DNA from: Chitinophagales bacterium
GTDB lineage: Bacteria > Bacteroidota > Bacteroidia > Chitinophagales > BACL12
DNA length: 7,973 nucleotides
Reading direction: 5' to 3'
Assembly: GCA_014380545.1 (NCBI GenBank)
Contig: JACMJP010000435.1
Span: 1 to 7,973, forward strand
Shown here: positions 1 through 6,100 of the stretch, piece by piece
Numbering within the stretch: the stretch's first letter is position 1
Layout: every line of letters starts with the position of its first letter
Translations under genes and position numbers: made by a program
Notes under the pieces: model-generated
Databases searched by the model: none
Seen by the model: only the letters and a program-made list of their open reading frames with translations
Told to the model about the DNA's origin: nothing

Positions 1-655
1 TTAAGGTTCTTCCTCCAAAGCCTAAAACTTTTCCGCTGATGCTGTGAATGGTAAATAAACCCCTGCCCCTGAAAAAATCCTGTTTGTATTGGGAGGTTAA
101 TCCGAGCTTTTGCAATAATTCAAGTTGATACCCATTTTTAATTGCTTCCTCAGTAAATGTATTTCCATCAGAAGGGCAAAAACCTAATTTGAATTTTTGA
201 ATTGTTTCGTCAGTTAATCCTCTTTCTTTAAAATAACTCAGACCGATATTTTTTCCTTCATCACTTTCCAATAAATATTTTGTGAAATAAGATTGCGCAT
301 ATTGATTTACGATATATAAACTTTCTTTTACACTTTCTGCTTCCCGCTCTGCATTTGTTTCCACTTTTTCTTCAACCGCAATATTATACTTAGTGGCAAG
401 AAATTTTAAAGCCTCCCTGTAAGTGAAATGTTCATGTTCCATTACGAAGCTTATACTATCTCCCGATTTTCCGCAACCGAAACATTTATAAATTCCTTTT
501 GTTGCAGAAACCGTAAATGAAGGTGTTTTCTCATTATGAAACGGGCAAAGCCCGATATAATTAACGCCTCTCTTTTTCAACTGCACAAATTCACCTACAA
601 CTTCCTCCACACGGGCAGCATCACGAATCTTTGCTATTGTATCTTTTGTGATCAT
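1..655 (-). CDS. dnaG: DNA primase DnaG, N-terminal 218 residues (cut by left edge)
   Basis: DnaG makes the short RNA primers for DNA replication, working with the DnaB helicase at the fork in the cytoplasm. The reverse-strand translation begins MITKDTIAKIRDAARVEEVV. It has the CHC2-type zinc-binding domain: CPFHNEKTPSF supplies C37 and H40, and CFGCGKSGD supplies C58 and C61. A linker follows (about residues 90-130), then the start of the primase core, with FFRGRGLFTIHSISGKVLGFGGR (about 194-216) matching the conserved segment before the Toprim domain. The Toprim catalytic residues and helicase-binding domain lie beyond the window. The start at 655 gives the standard N-terminus of Bacteroidota primases; the frame continues upstream but has no better start. 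It reads away from the metal locus and is probably an unrelated chromosomal neighbour. A strong hairpin lies just upstream of the start. Confidence 0.97.
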   Translation of the reverse strand, partial: MITKDTIAKIRDAARVEEVVGEFVQLKKRGVNYIGLCPFHNEKTPSFTVSATKGIYKCFGCGKSGDSISFVMEHEHFTYREALKFLATKYNIAVEEKVETNAEREAESVKESLYIVNQYAQSYFTKYLLESDEGKNIGLSYFKERGLTDETIQKFKLGFCPSDGNTFTEEAIKNGYQLELLQKLGLTSQYKQDFFRGRGLFTIHSISGKVLGFGGRTL

Positions 656-691
656 CTGCCGTAAAAATAATCAGGTTTTACGGTATTGCAG
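656..691 (-). promoter_or_regulatory. Hairpin in the dnaG 5' leader, 3 nt before the start codon
   Basis: CCGTAAAA (659-666) and TTTTACGG (676-683) form a perfect 8-bp inverted repeat with a 9-nt loop. A CTGC/GCAG pair (656-659 and 688-691) could form an alternative lower stem. In the dnaG transcript the 3' arm ends three bases before the ATG at 655, so the folded stem would occlude the ribosome landing site. The pairing is visible directly; a regulatory role is inferred. It could also be a protein-binding palindrome or chance in AT-rich DNA. Confidence 0.5.
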
Positions 692-724
692 TTTCTTTAA
701 TTCATATAATGTAATTTCAGGCAT
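671..724 (-). CDS. Possible 17-residue leader ORF upstream of dnaG
   Basis: An ATG-initiated ORF encodes MPEITLYELKKLQYRKT. The codon directly before its ATG is a stop (TAG), so it is not part of a longer frame. Its TGA at 671-673 falls in the loop of the hairpin at 659-683, 15 bases before the dnaG start. A ribosome finishing this peptide would disrupt the stem and could expose the dnaG start. The peptide is charged and not hydrophobic; I recognise no homologue. ORFs this short arise often by chance, so this is only a candidate. Confidence 0.2.
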   Translation of the reverse strand: MPEITLYELKKLQYRKT

Positions 725-742
725 CTAAATATTTTCCAAAGA

Positions 743-1039
743 ATGAAATTTTACCTCTATACATTTATTTTCTTTATTAATTCCTACTGTACTCTTCATT
801 CACAAAACTTCCCTATTATAATTTCCTCTCCCAAAGATGAGCTTGCTGTTTCTTTGGTTTCGTTTGATAATGAAAAATTTTATACAATGATTTCAAATGG
901 AAACCCTGCATTAAATGACACCATGACCATTTTTTCAATGGATATTCTCGGTATTGATACAAACTTTACTTATTTCATTAATTCAACTAATTGTGATAAC
1001 CTTTTCAGACCGGACAATTTTTATTTACACGGGCAATAA
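743..1039 (+). CDS. Small secreted-protein-like ORF, possibly the truncated start of a larger exported protein
   Basis: The 98-residue product begins with a plausible signal peptide: MKFYLYTFIFFINSYCTLHSQ has one early lysine, a hydrophobic core and a polar end around residue 21. After it comes a short apparently mature part (SSPKDELAVSLVSFDNEKFY and onward) rich in Asn, Asp, Phe and Ser, like the beginning of the large exported or cell-surface proteins common in Bacteroidota. No domain is recognisable. The ORF stops abruptly, and its last 35 bases overlap an opposing ORF that also ends there, suggesting that the gene's 3' part was lost in a rearrangement. The ATG follows an A-rich stretch with no Shine-Dalgarno, normal for the phylum. 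It may be a remnant rather than a working gene. Confidence 0.45.
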   Translation: MKFYLYTFIFFINSYCTLHSQNFPIIISSPKDELAVSLVSFDNEKFYTMISNGNPALNDTMTIFSMDILGIDTNFTYFINSTNCDNLFRPDNFYLHGQ

Positions 1040-1229
1040 GTGTTTGCCTTTCATATTCAAACAAAAAGTTGTATGCAATTTCGTTTTTTTGTTTATATGC
1101 AATTTCCAATTGTTGCTGAAACATATCCAAATGCTTAGATAATTTTTTATCATCCATTTGTTCCATTTGCTGAATAAATTTTTCAGCATTGGAGGTTGAG
1201 GAAAGAAGAAAGAAAAAATGTCTTAATTC
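1005..1229 (-). pseudogene. Helical protein fragment on the minus strand, without a clear start
   Basis: The minus strand is open from after a TAA at 1230-1232 to a TGA at 1005-1007. From about 1190 the translation looks like real protein: NAEKFIQQMEQMDDKKLSKH followed by LDMFQQQLEIAYKQKNEIAY and NFLFEYERQTLIAR, an amphipathic Gln/Lys/Glu-rich helix with coiled-coil character. The first ATG is at 1166 and would give 53 residues, but the convincing sequence starts upstream of it. The part nearest the TAA comes from a polypurine tract and reads as low-complexity Phe/Leu/Ser. I interpret it as the C-terminal piece of a gene whose 5' part is missing. I do not recognise the family. A small intact gene from 1166 is the alternative. 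Confidence 0.35.
1200..1227 (+). repeat. Left copy of a purine-rich direct repeat
   Basis: GGAAAGAAGAAAGA (1200-1213), followed after 8 bases by CTTAAT (1222-1227), recurs at 1960-1979, where the two parts are contiguous. The pair brackets the 1400-1828 gene and its promoter. The purine part is low complexity, so chance similarity is possible; the shared CTTAAT on the same side makes it somewhat less likely. Confidence 0.35.
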
Positions 1230-1288
1230 TTATCTGACAATATAAATATCGGTAGAAAATAAATATGATTGAAATCCTATTATAACAA

Positions 1289-1321
1289 TTTGATGTATCA
1301 CACCGAAAGTTTATATCTTTA
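1289..1321 (+). promoter_or_regulatory. Bacteroidota-type promoter for the 1400 gene
   Basis: TTTG (1289-1292) and TATCTTTA (1314-1321) are separated by 21 bases. This fits the Bacteroidota -33 TTTG / -7 TAnnTTTG pattern with one mismatch in the last base of the -7 box. Transcription would begin near 1328, leaving a leader of about 70 nt before the ATG at 1400. The assignment rests on motif and spacing only. Confidence 0.55.
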
Positions 1322-1399
1322 CAGCCGATTATTTGTTCGTAAAACTTTATTTGCTGCAGCTTATAATATGATTGTGGCAGCAAACATAAAAACAAAAAA

Positions 1400-1828
1400 A
1401 TGAAAAAAATCAGATCAATTGCCATTGCATCCATCATTATGATTGCAGGCGCAGCAAGTGCTTCTGCACAAACACAATCCAATCCACCAGCCACCCCTCA
1501 TGGAGGTATGCTACAAGCCGCAGGCGACTACCAAATTGAAATGGTAACCGGCGAAACCGACTTTACTTTTTATTTGATGGATGGTAAACAAAAAACACTT
1601 TCAAACAAAGAAATTTCGGGTACGGTAATTTTTGAAATGCTCAACAAAACCAAAACGTCTTTTCCTCTAACTGCTGCAGGTAATAATGCTTTTGTAGTAA
1701 GTATGCCTACAGAAAGTGTATATGCATATTGCACCGTTTCGCTGATCGTAAATGAAAAGCCTGTAACCGCAAGTTTTAAGAATGCTAAACTTTCGCAGAA
1801 AGATATTGACCACGGACATCAGCATTAA
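1400..1828 (+). CDS. Small exported protein with HGG motif and His-rich C-terminus, probably metal-related
   Basis: The 142-residue protein starts with a clear signal peptide: MKKIRS, a hydrophobic core, and an ASA cleavage site giving a mature protein from about Q24. The mature part begins with a Pro-rich segment and HGG (H34-G36). It continues as a compact, probably all-beta domain: AGDYQIEMV (41-49), TDFTFYLMDG (53-62), NKEISGTVIFEM (69-80), a second half to about residue 127, and a His-containing end, DHGHQH (H138, H140, H142). The only mature Cys is C111. I recall similar small periplasmic proteins with HGG and GDYxIE near CusA/CusB-type genes in Bacteroidota, but know no established name or reaction. 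The terminal histidines and the downstream efflux genes suggest periplasmic metal binding; this is inference. The ATG is preceded by an A-rich stretch, typical of the phylum, and a good promoter lies upstream. Confidence 0.85.
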   Translation: MKKIRSIAIASIIMIAGAASASAQTQSNPPATPHGGMLQAAGDYQIEMVTGETDFTFYLMDGKQKTLSNKEISGTVIFEMLNKTKTSFPLTAAGNNAFVVSMPTESVYAYCTVSLIVNEKPVTASFKNAKLSQKDIDHGHQH

Positions 1829-1868
1829 TTTGTTTCAGCAGAGTTTTTTCCAAATAAAATATTAATAC

Positions 1869-1925
1869 AAAAAACCCCTTCGGCTTTTAATGCAGATTTC
1901 AATTGCATTATTCTATTTATAGAAT
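1869..1925 (+). terminator. Cluster of three consecutive hairpins after the 1400 gene
   Basis: Three inverted repeats follow one another 40-100 bases after the stop. The first is an imperfect AAAA-C-CC / GG-C-TTTT stem at about 1871-1888. The second is TAATGCA/TGCATTA (1888-1894 with 1904-1910). The third is ATTCTA/TAGAAT with a TTTA loop (1910-1915 with 1920-1925). The first is followed by only a short T-run, so it is a weak intrinsic terminator; together they probably end the transcript or protect its 3' end. The second and third share base 1910, so only one can form fully at a time. Confidence 0.4.
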
Positions 1926-1959
1926 TGTGAATCCGATTTAGACAGTGGTGAGGGACCAG

Positions 1960-1979
1960 GGAAAGAAGAAAGACTTAAT
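1960..1979 (+). repeat. Right copy of the purine-rich direct repeat
   Basis: GGAAAGAAGAAAGA directly followed by CTTAAT. It matches the copy at 1200-1227, which carries 8 extra bases between the two parts. It lies just upstream of the likely -7 box of the 2079 gene. Confidence 0.35.
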
Positions 1980-2001
1980 ACAACCATTTTCGTCATTTTC
2001 T

Positions 2002-2009
2002 TATCTTTG
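2002..2009 (+). promoter_or_regulatory. -7 promoter box for the thioredoxin-like gene
   Basis: TATCTTTG matches the Bacteroidota -7 consensus TAnnTTTG exactly, 69 bases upstream of the ATG at 2079. No TTTG is visible at the expected -33 distance, so it may need an activator or an alternative sigma factor, or be weak. The rest of the gap 1829-2078 holds the hairpins, the repeat copy and nothing else I can identify. Confidence 0.45.
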
Positions 2010-2078
2010 TTTTACCACACAATTAATTACTCTCCATAATTATACTAATTTACTTTCAAACAATTAAATACCGTTTTT

Positions 2079-2690
2079 ATGAATTTAATAACATCTTTTA
2101 TTTTGTATGTAATGCTGGCGCCTGTGGCAACCGGTGGCTATGAAATTGGCGATACTGTAAGTGATTTTAAACTTATGAATGTTAATGATAAGATGGTCTC
2201 TATGTCTGATTACACTGATACAGAGGGACTCATAATTGTTTTCACATCCAACTATTGCAAGTGCTCAAGAGCCTGGGAAGGCCGTATTATGGAGTTGGAC
2301 AAAAAATTTCGTCCACTTGGTTACCCTGTTATAGCTATTAATCCTAATAGCCCTGAAATAGTTAGTGCGGACTCTTTTGAAAAAATGCAGATAAGAGCAA
2401 AAGAAATGAATTATACTTTTGCTTATCTGAGTAATGAAACTGGTGATGTAGCAAAAACATTTGGGGCCACTAAAACTCCAACTGCATTTGTTTTACATAA
2501 GGTAAATAATGAATATAAACTTGCATACAAGGGAGCTATTGACGACAACATGGATGAGCCTGATTCCGTACAATACAAATATGTGGAAATGGCAGTGGAA
2601 GCCTTAAAAAAAGGGGAACTTCCAAATCCGAATTCTGTAAAAGGAATGGGTTGTTCAATTGTGTTTCCGTATAAGGGAAAAGTTGATTAA
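2079..2690 (+). CDS. Exported thioredoxin-fold (AhpC/TSA-redoxin type) protein with SxxC in place of CxxC
   Basis: The 203-residue product starts with a signal-peptide-like segment (MNLITSFILYVMLAPVATGG), so it should act outside the cytoplasm. The rest follows the redoxin fold: YEIGDTVSDFKLMNV (21-35), LIIVFTSNYCKCSRAWE (51-67), the VIAINPN strand (84-90), IRAKEMNYTFAYLSNET (105-121), the cis-Pro loop TPTAF (133-137), GAIDDN (152-157) and a C-terminal GMGCSI with C192. In the relatives I know the active segment reads TCNHCPY or similar. Here the first cysteine is S57, the second is C60, and C62 is extra, giving CKC. Classical dithiol exchange is therefore unlikely; a single-thiol, C60/C62 or C60/C192 mechanism, or metal binding, is possible. 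It stands 27 bases before the Cys/His-rich 2718 gene, probably co-transcribed with it, which suggests a link to metal or thiol stress. The fold is sure; the biochemical role is not. Confidence 0.9.
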   Translation: MNLITSFILYVMLAPVATGGYEIGDTVSDFKLMNVNDKMVSMSDYTDTEGLIIVFTSNYCKCSRAWEGRIMELDKKFRPLGYPVIAINPNSPEIVSADSFEKMQIRAKEMNYTFAYLSNETGDVAKTFGATKTPTAFVLHKVNNEYKLAYKGAIDDNMDEPDSVQYKYVEMAVEALKKGELPNPNSVKGMGCSIVFPYKGKVD

Positions 2691-2707
2691 AGCTGTTAAA
2701 GACAGCT
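2691..2707 (+). terminator. Short hairpin directly after the thioredoxin-like gene
   Basis: AGCTGT (2691-2696) and ACAGCT (2702-2707) form a perfect 6-bp stem with a 5-nt loop starting right after the TAA at 2688-2690. No T-run follows (ATATAAATATATG), so it is not a typical intrinsic terminator. It may attenuate read-through into the 2718 gene or stabilise the upstream message. Confidence 0.35.
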
Positions 2708-2717
2708 ATATAAATAT

Positions 2718-3047
2718 ATGTATATCTTTACACCCTTGAAAAAGCTTTTCACTATCATATCATCATTTTACATTATTGCACTCTCCGCAATGCCATGCAC
2801 TGATATGCATGCAGAAAACCATGAAGTAAATATTACTGTCGAGCAATCCCAAAATCATCATGAAGAACATAATGATGTATGTCCACCCTTTTGTCATTGT
2901 AGTTGCTGCAGTGTGAATGCAGAAAATAATTTCAGTACTATTTTATCAAATATTCTTTCCGAATCAAACCAGGAATTTAATTTCCCGAAGGATGTCCGTT
3001 TCGATGATATCCTGCTTGCTATCTGGCAACCGCCAAAATTGAGTTAA
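2718..3047 (+). CDS. DUF6660-type exported Cys/His-rich protein
   Basis: The 109-residue protein carries an N-terminal hydrophobic signal (about residues 9-24: KLFTIISSFYIIALSA) ending at MPCTD with C27. A His-rich linker follows (H31, H35, H47, H48, H51), then a dense cysteine cluster CPPFCHCSCC (C55, C59, H60, C61, C63, C64), and the family end AIWQPPKL. The MPC, cysteine-cluster and WQPPK pattern matches from memory the family annotated DUF6660, found beside heavy-metal efflux genes in Bacteroidota. Its function is not established; the ligand set suggests periplasmic binding of soft or borderline metals, perhaps delivering to or sensing for the pump encoded 112 bases downstream. The start is uncertain: a -7-like box overlaps codons 2-5, and a TTG at 2736 would give LKKLFTII, a more usual signal-peptide start, though TTG starts are rare here. 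Confidence 0.85.
   Translation: MYIFTPLKKLFTIISSFYIIALSAMPCTDMHAENHEVNITVEQSQNHHEEHNDVCPPFCHCSCCSVNAENNFSTILSNILSESNQEFNFPKDVRFDDILLAIWQPPKLS
2721..2732 (+). promoter_or_regulatory. -7-like box overlapping the start of the DUF6660-type gene
   Basis: TATATCTTTACA here is identical to the 12 bases at 1312-1323 that contain the -7 box of the 1400 gene. It includes TATCTTTA, one base from TAnnTTTG. No TTTG stands at the expected distance upstream. If it is used, transcription starts inside the annotated ORF and translation would have to start later. If not, it is just the codons for YIFT. Confidence 0.25.
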
Positions 3048-3061
3048 TGAATTATTTTTTT

Positions 3062-3083
3062 CTGATGATAAATTTTCCATCAG
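3062..3083 (+). terminator. Hairpin between the DUF6660-type gene and the pump gene
   Basis: CTGATG (3062-3067) and CATCAG (3078-3083) form a perfect 6-bp stem with a 10-nt loop, 14 bases after the stop at 3047. The T-run (3054-3061) precedes the stem instead of following it, so it is not a canonical forward terminator. It could be partial attenuation or part of a larger leader structure before the pump gene. Confidence 0.3.
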
Positions 3084-3086
3084 CAA

Positions 3087-3124
3087 TAATTGATTTGTAA
3101 GTGATTCAACTTATATATCAATTA
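3087..3124 (+). promoter_or_regulatory. 38-base near-perfect palindrome upstream of the pump gene (operator or mRNA hairpin)
   Basis: TAATTGAT (3087-3094) pairs with ATCAATTA (3117-3124), and TAAGT (3098-3102) with ACTTA (3109-3113). Between them are one mismatch, one T-A and one G-U pair. That makes 15 of 16 positions paired around a 6-base loop (GATTCA). It ends 35 bases before the ATG at 3160. Its size and symmetry suit a dimeric regulator's operator or a stable leader hairpin controlling the efflux genes. The structure is seen; the role is inferred. Confidence 0.45.
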
Positions 3125-3130
3125 GCAAAT

Positions 3131-3158
3131 TCATTATTCATTTCTCATTATTCATTTA
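3131..3158 (+). repeat. 14-base tandem repeat abutting the start codon of the pump gene
   Basis: TCATTATTCATTTC (3131-3144) is followed by TCATTATTCATTTA (3145-3158), two units differing only at the last base. The second ends one base before the ATG at 3160. It occupies the ribosome-landing region. It is low complexity and may be neutral. Confidence 0.6.
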
Positions 3159-3159
3159 T

Positions 3160-6100
3160 ATGATCAATAAAATCATTCAGTTTTCTATCAATAATAAATT
3201 GGCGGTCGGCATATTCACCCTTATTTTGATTGTTTGGGGTAGTTATGCGCTTATCCATTTACCGATTGATGCTGTGCCTGATATTACAAATAACCAGGTG
3301 CAGATAATTACTACAACACCCACACTTGCCACACAGGAAGTGGAACAATTTGTTACAGCACCCATTGAACGCAGCATGGGAAATATTCCTGACATCACCG
3401 AAATAAGAAGTGTGAGCCGTTTCGGTTTAAGTGTGGTAACAATTGTTTTTGAAGAAAAGGTAGATATTTATTTTGCCCGTCAGCTTATTAATGAAAGATT
3501 AAAAGAAGCAGAAGAACAAATTCCTGCTGGGGTTGGCACACCGGAATTAGCACCTGTGAGCACAGGGCTTGGCGAAGTGTACCAATATGTATTGCATGTG
3601 GATTCAGGATATGAGGGAAAATATAATGCAATGCAATTGCGGGAAATGCAGGACTGGATCGTGAGCAGACAATTGATCGGCACACCGGGAGTTGCAGAAA
3701 TAAATTCTTTCGGCGGATATTTAAAACAATATGAGGTAGCTGTTGATCCGGTGAAATTAAAATCCATGAATATCACCATTCCCGAATTATTTGAAGCACT
3801 GGAAAAAAATAATGAAAATACCGGGGGTGCTTATATTGAAAAAAAACCAAACGCATATTATATCCGTGGAATCGGTTTAGTGCAAACAATGAACGATATC
3901 GAAAACATTGTTATAAAATCAAGTGAAAATAATATTCCTGTTTTAATAAAAGATGTTGCAAAAGTACAGTTCGGTTCTGCTCCCCGTTATGGTGCGCAAA
4001 CAAGAAACGGTGAAGGTGAGGTAGTGGGTGGCATTGCTATGATGCTGAAAGGAGAAAACAGTGCGGAAGTTGTAAATAATATTAAAGAAAGAATTTCTAC
4101 CATTCAACAATCATTACCGGAAGGAGTAATTATTGAACCCTATCTTGACAGAACTACTTTGGTGAACCGTGCCATTAAAACTGTAGAAACAAATTTATTA
4201 GAAGGCGCATTGATCGTAATTTTTATTCTTGTTTTATTTCTCGGCAATTTGAGGGCAGGATTAATTGTAGCATCTGTAATTCCATTAGCAATGTTATTTG
4301 CAGTTGGGTTAATGCAGGTATTTGGTGTAAGCGGAAATTTAATGAGTTTGGGAGCAATTGATTTCGGATTGATCGTGGATGGTGCTGTAATTATTGTTGA
4401 AAGTGTTTTGCATCGCATCACTCAAAGTAAAAATCGTTATGCAGGAATAAACAAATTAGATCAGAAACAAATGGATGCAGAAGTTTATTCTTCCGCAAGC
4501 CGCATGATGAATTCTGCTACATTCGGACAGATCATTATTCTTATTGTATATATTCCAATTTTATCACTGCGGGGTATTGAAGGAAAAATGTTCGGACCTA
4601 TGGCACAAACAGTCGGCTTTGCAATTATAGGTGCTTTATTATTATGTCTCACTTACATTCCGGCAATGAGCGCATTATTTCTTTCTAAAAAAACAGAACA
4701 CAAAAGAAATTTCTCTGACAGGATGATGGATTTTTTCCAGCGCATTTATGAACCTGTAATCGAATTTGCAATAAGAACAAAAATTGCAGTTGTTGCAATT
4801 GCAGCAGTTTTATTTACCGGCGCACTTATTTTATTTAATACACTTGGTGGTGAATTTATTCCAACATTACAGGAAGGTGATTTTGCATTTCATTCCATTC
4901 TTGCGCAGGGAAGTTCTTTAAGTATGAGTATTGAAAATAATGCAATGGTAGAAAAGACAATTATGCAATTTCCTGAAGTAAAAGAAGTAATTGCAAAAAC
5001 AGGAAGTGCTGAAGTTCCTACCGATCCAATGCCTCCTGAAGCAACAGACATGATCATTGTTTTAAAAGATAAAAGCGAATGGAAAACAACAGATGATTAC
5101 TGGGAATTAGCAGATACAATTTATAAAGCATTGCAGGAAATTCCCGGAGTATTTTTTGAAATTAATCAACCTATTCAAATGCGCTTTAATGAATTGATGA
5201 CTGGTGTGCGCCAGGATATTGCAGTGAAGTTGTTTGGTGAAAATTTAGATACACTTATTTATTATGGTGATCAAATAGCATCATCCATCAGTGAAGTGGA
5301 TGGAGCAGGTGAACCACAGGTTGAAAAAACTTCCGGGCTTCCACAAATAAATATTACATATAACCGTGACCGTATGGCGCAATATGGATTAAATGTGAGT
5401 GATGTAAACAGAATAATTAAAACAGGATTTGCCGGAGAATCTGCGGGAATTATTTTTGAAAATGAAAGAAGGTTTGATCTTGTTGTGCGATTAGATACAA
5501 TGTTCAGAAGCGATATAACGGATGTAGAAAATTTATTTATTCCATTAAATAGTGGCGGGCAAATTCCATTAAAACAGGTTGCTGAAATTAAATTCGAAAA
5601 TGGCCCTGCACAAATAAGCCGTGAAGATGGAAAAAGAAGAATTGTTGTAGGCTTAAATGTAAATGACAGGGATGTGCAGAGTGTGGTGGAAGACATGCAG
5701 AAAAAAATTCAGGAAGAAGTAAAATTACCTGCAGGATATTATGTAACCTATGGGGGACAATTTGAAAATTTAAAAGAAGCATCTGCAAGATTGCAAATTG
5801 CAGTACCTGTTGCTTTATTATTAATATTTATTATTCTCTATTTTACATTTAATTCCATTAAGCAGGGGTTATTAATTTTTTCTGCCATTCCATTATCTGC
5901 AATTGGCGGTGTAGTTGCTTTATGGCTGCGGGATATGCCGTTCAGTATCTCTGCGGGTGTGGGATTTATTGCTTTGTTTGGTGTTGCTGTTTTAAATGGA
6001 ATTGTTTTGATCAGCACATTTAATCAATTAGCAAAAGAAGGTGTGCATGATGTAATTGAAAGGGTACGTAAAGGAACAAAACTTCGGTTGCGTCCGGTAT

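Larger units (their letters stand above)
1040..1399. other. Intergenic stretch between the left remnants and the first metal-locus gene
   Basis: These 360 bases hold no full-size gene. The left part (to about 1229) is covered by the minus-strand helical fragment. A polypurine tract at 1200-1216 follows, then AT-rich DNA with the likely promoter of the 1400 gene at 1289-1321 and an untranslated leader of roughly 70 bases. The longer minus-strand frame across this area is mostly antisense to the 1400 gene and is not credible as protein. Confidence 0.6.

Noticed and set aside
954..1142. 62-residue plus-strand ORF
   Set aside because: It overlaps the 743-1039 ORF in another frame and is antisense to the helical fragment; its Phe/Cys/Leu-rich sequence is a shadow of that AT-rich coding stretch.
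1183..1494. 103-residue minus-strand ORF
   Set aside because: It is antisense to the signal peptide of the 1400 gene and to AT-rich intergenic DNA; the translation is low-complexity Ile/Phe/Tyr with no protein-like pattern.
1829..2078. Riboswitch or small RNA gene in the gap
   Set aside because: Hairpins are present, but nothing matches a known riboswitch core that I can recognise, and no promoter clearly serves a separate small RNA.
3054..3083. Intrinsic terminator after the DUF6660-type gene
   Set aside because: The T-run stands before the stem, not after it, so a forward intrinsic terminator is not supported; it is kept only as a hairpin.
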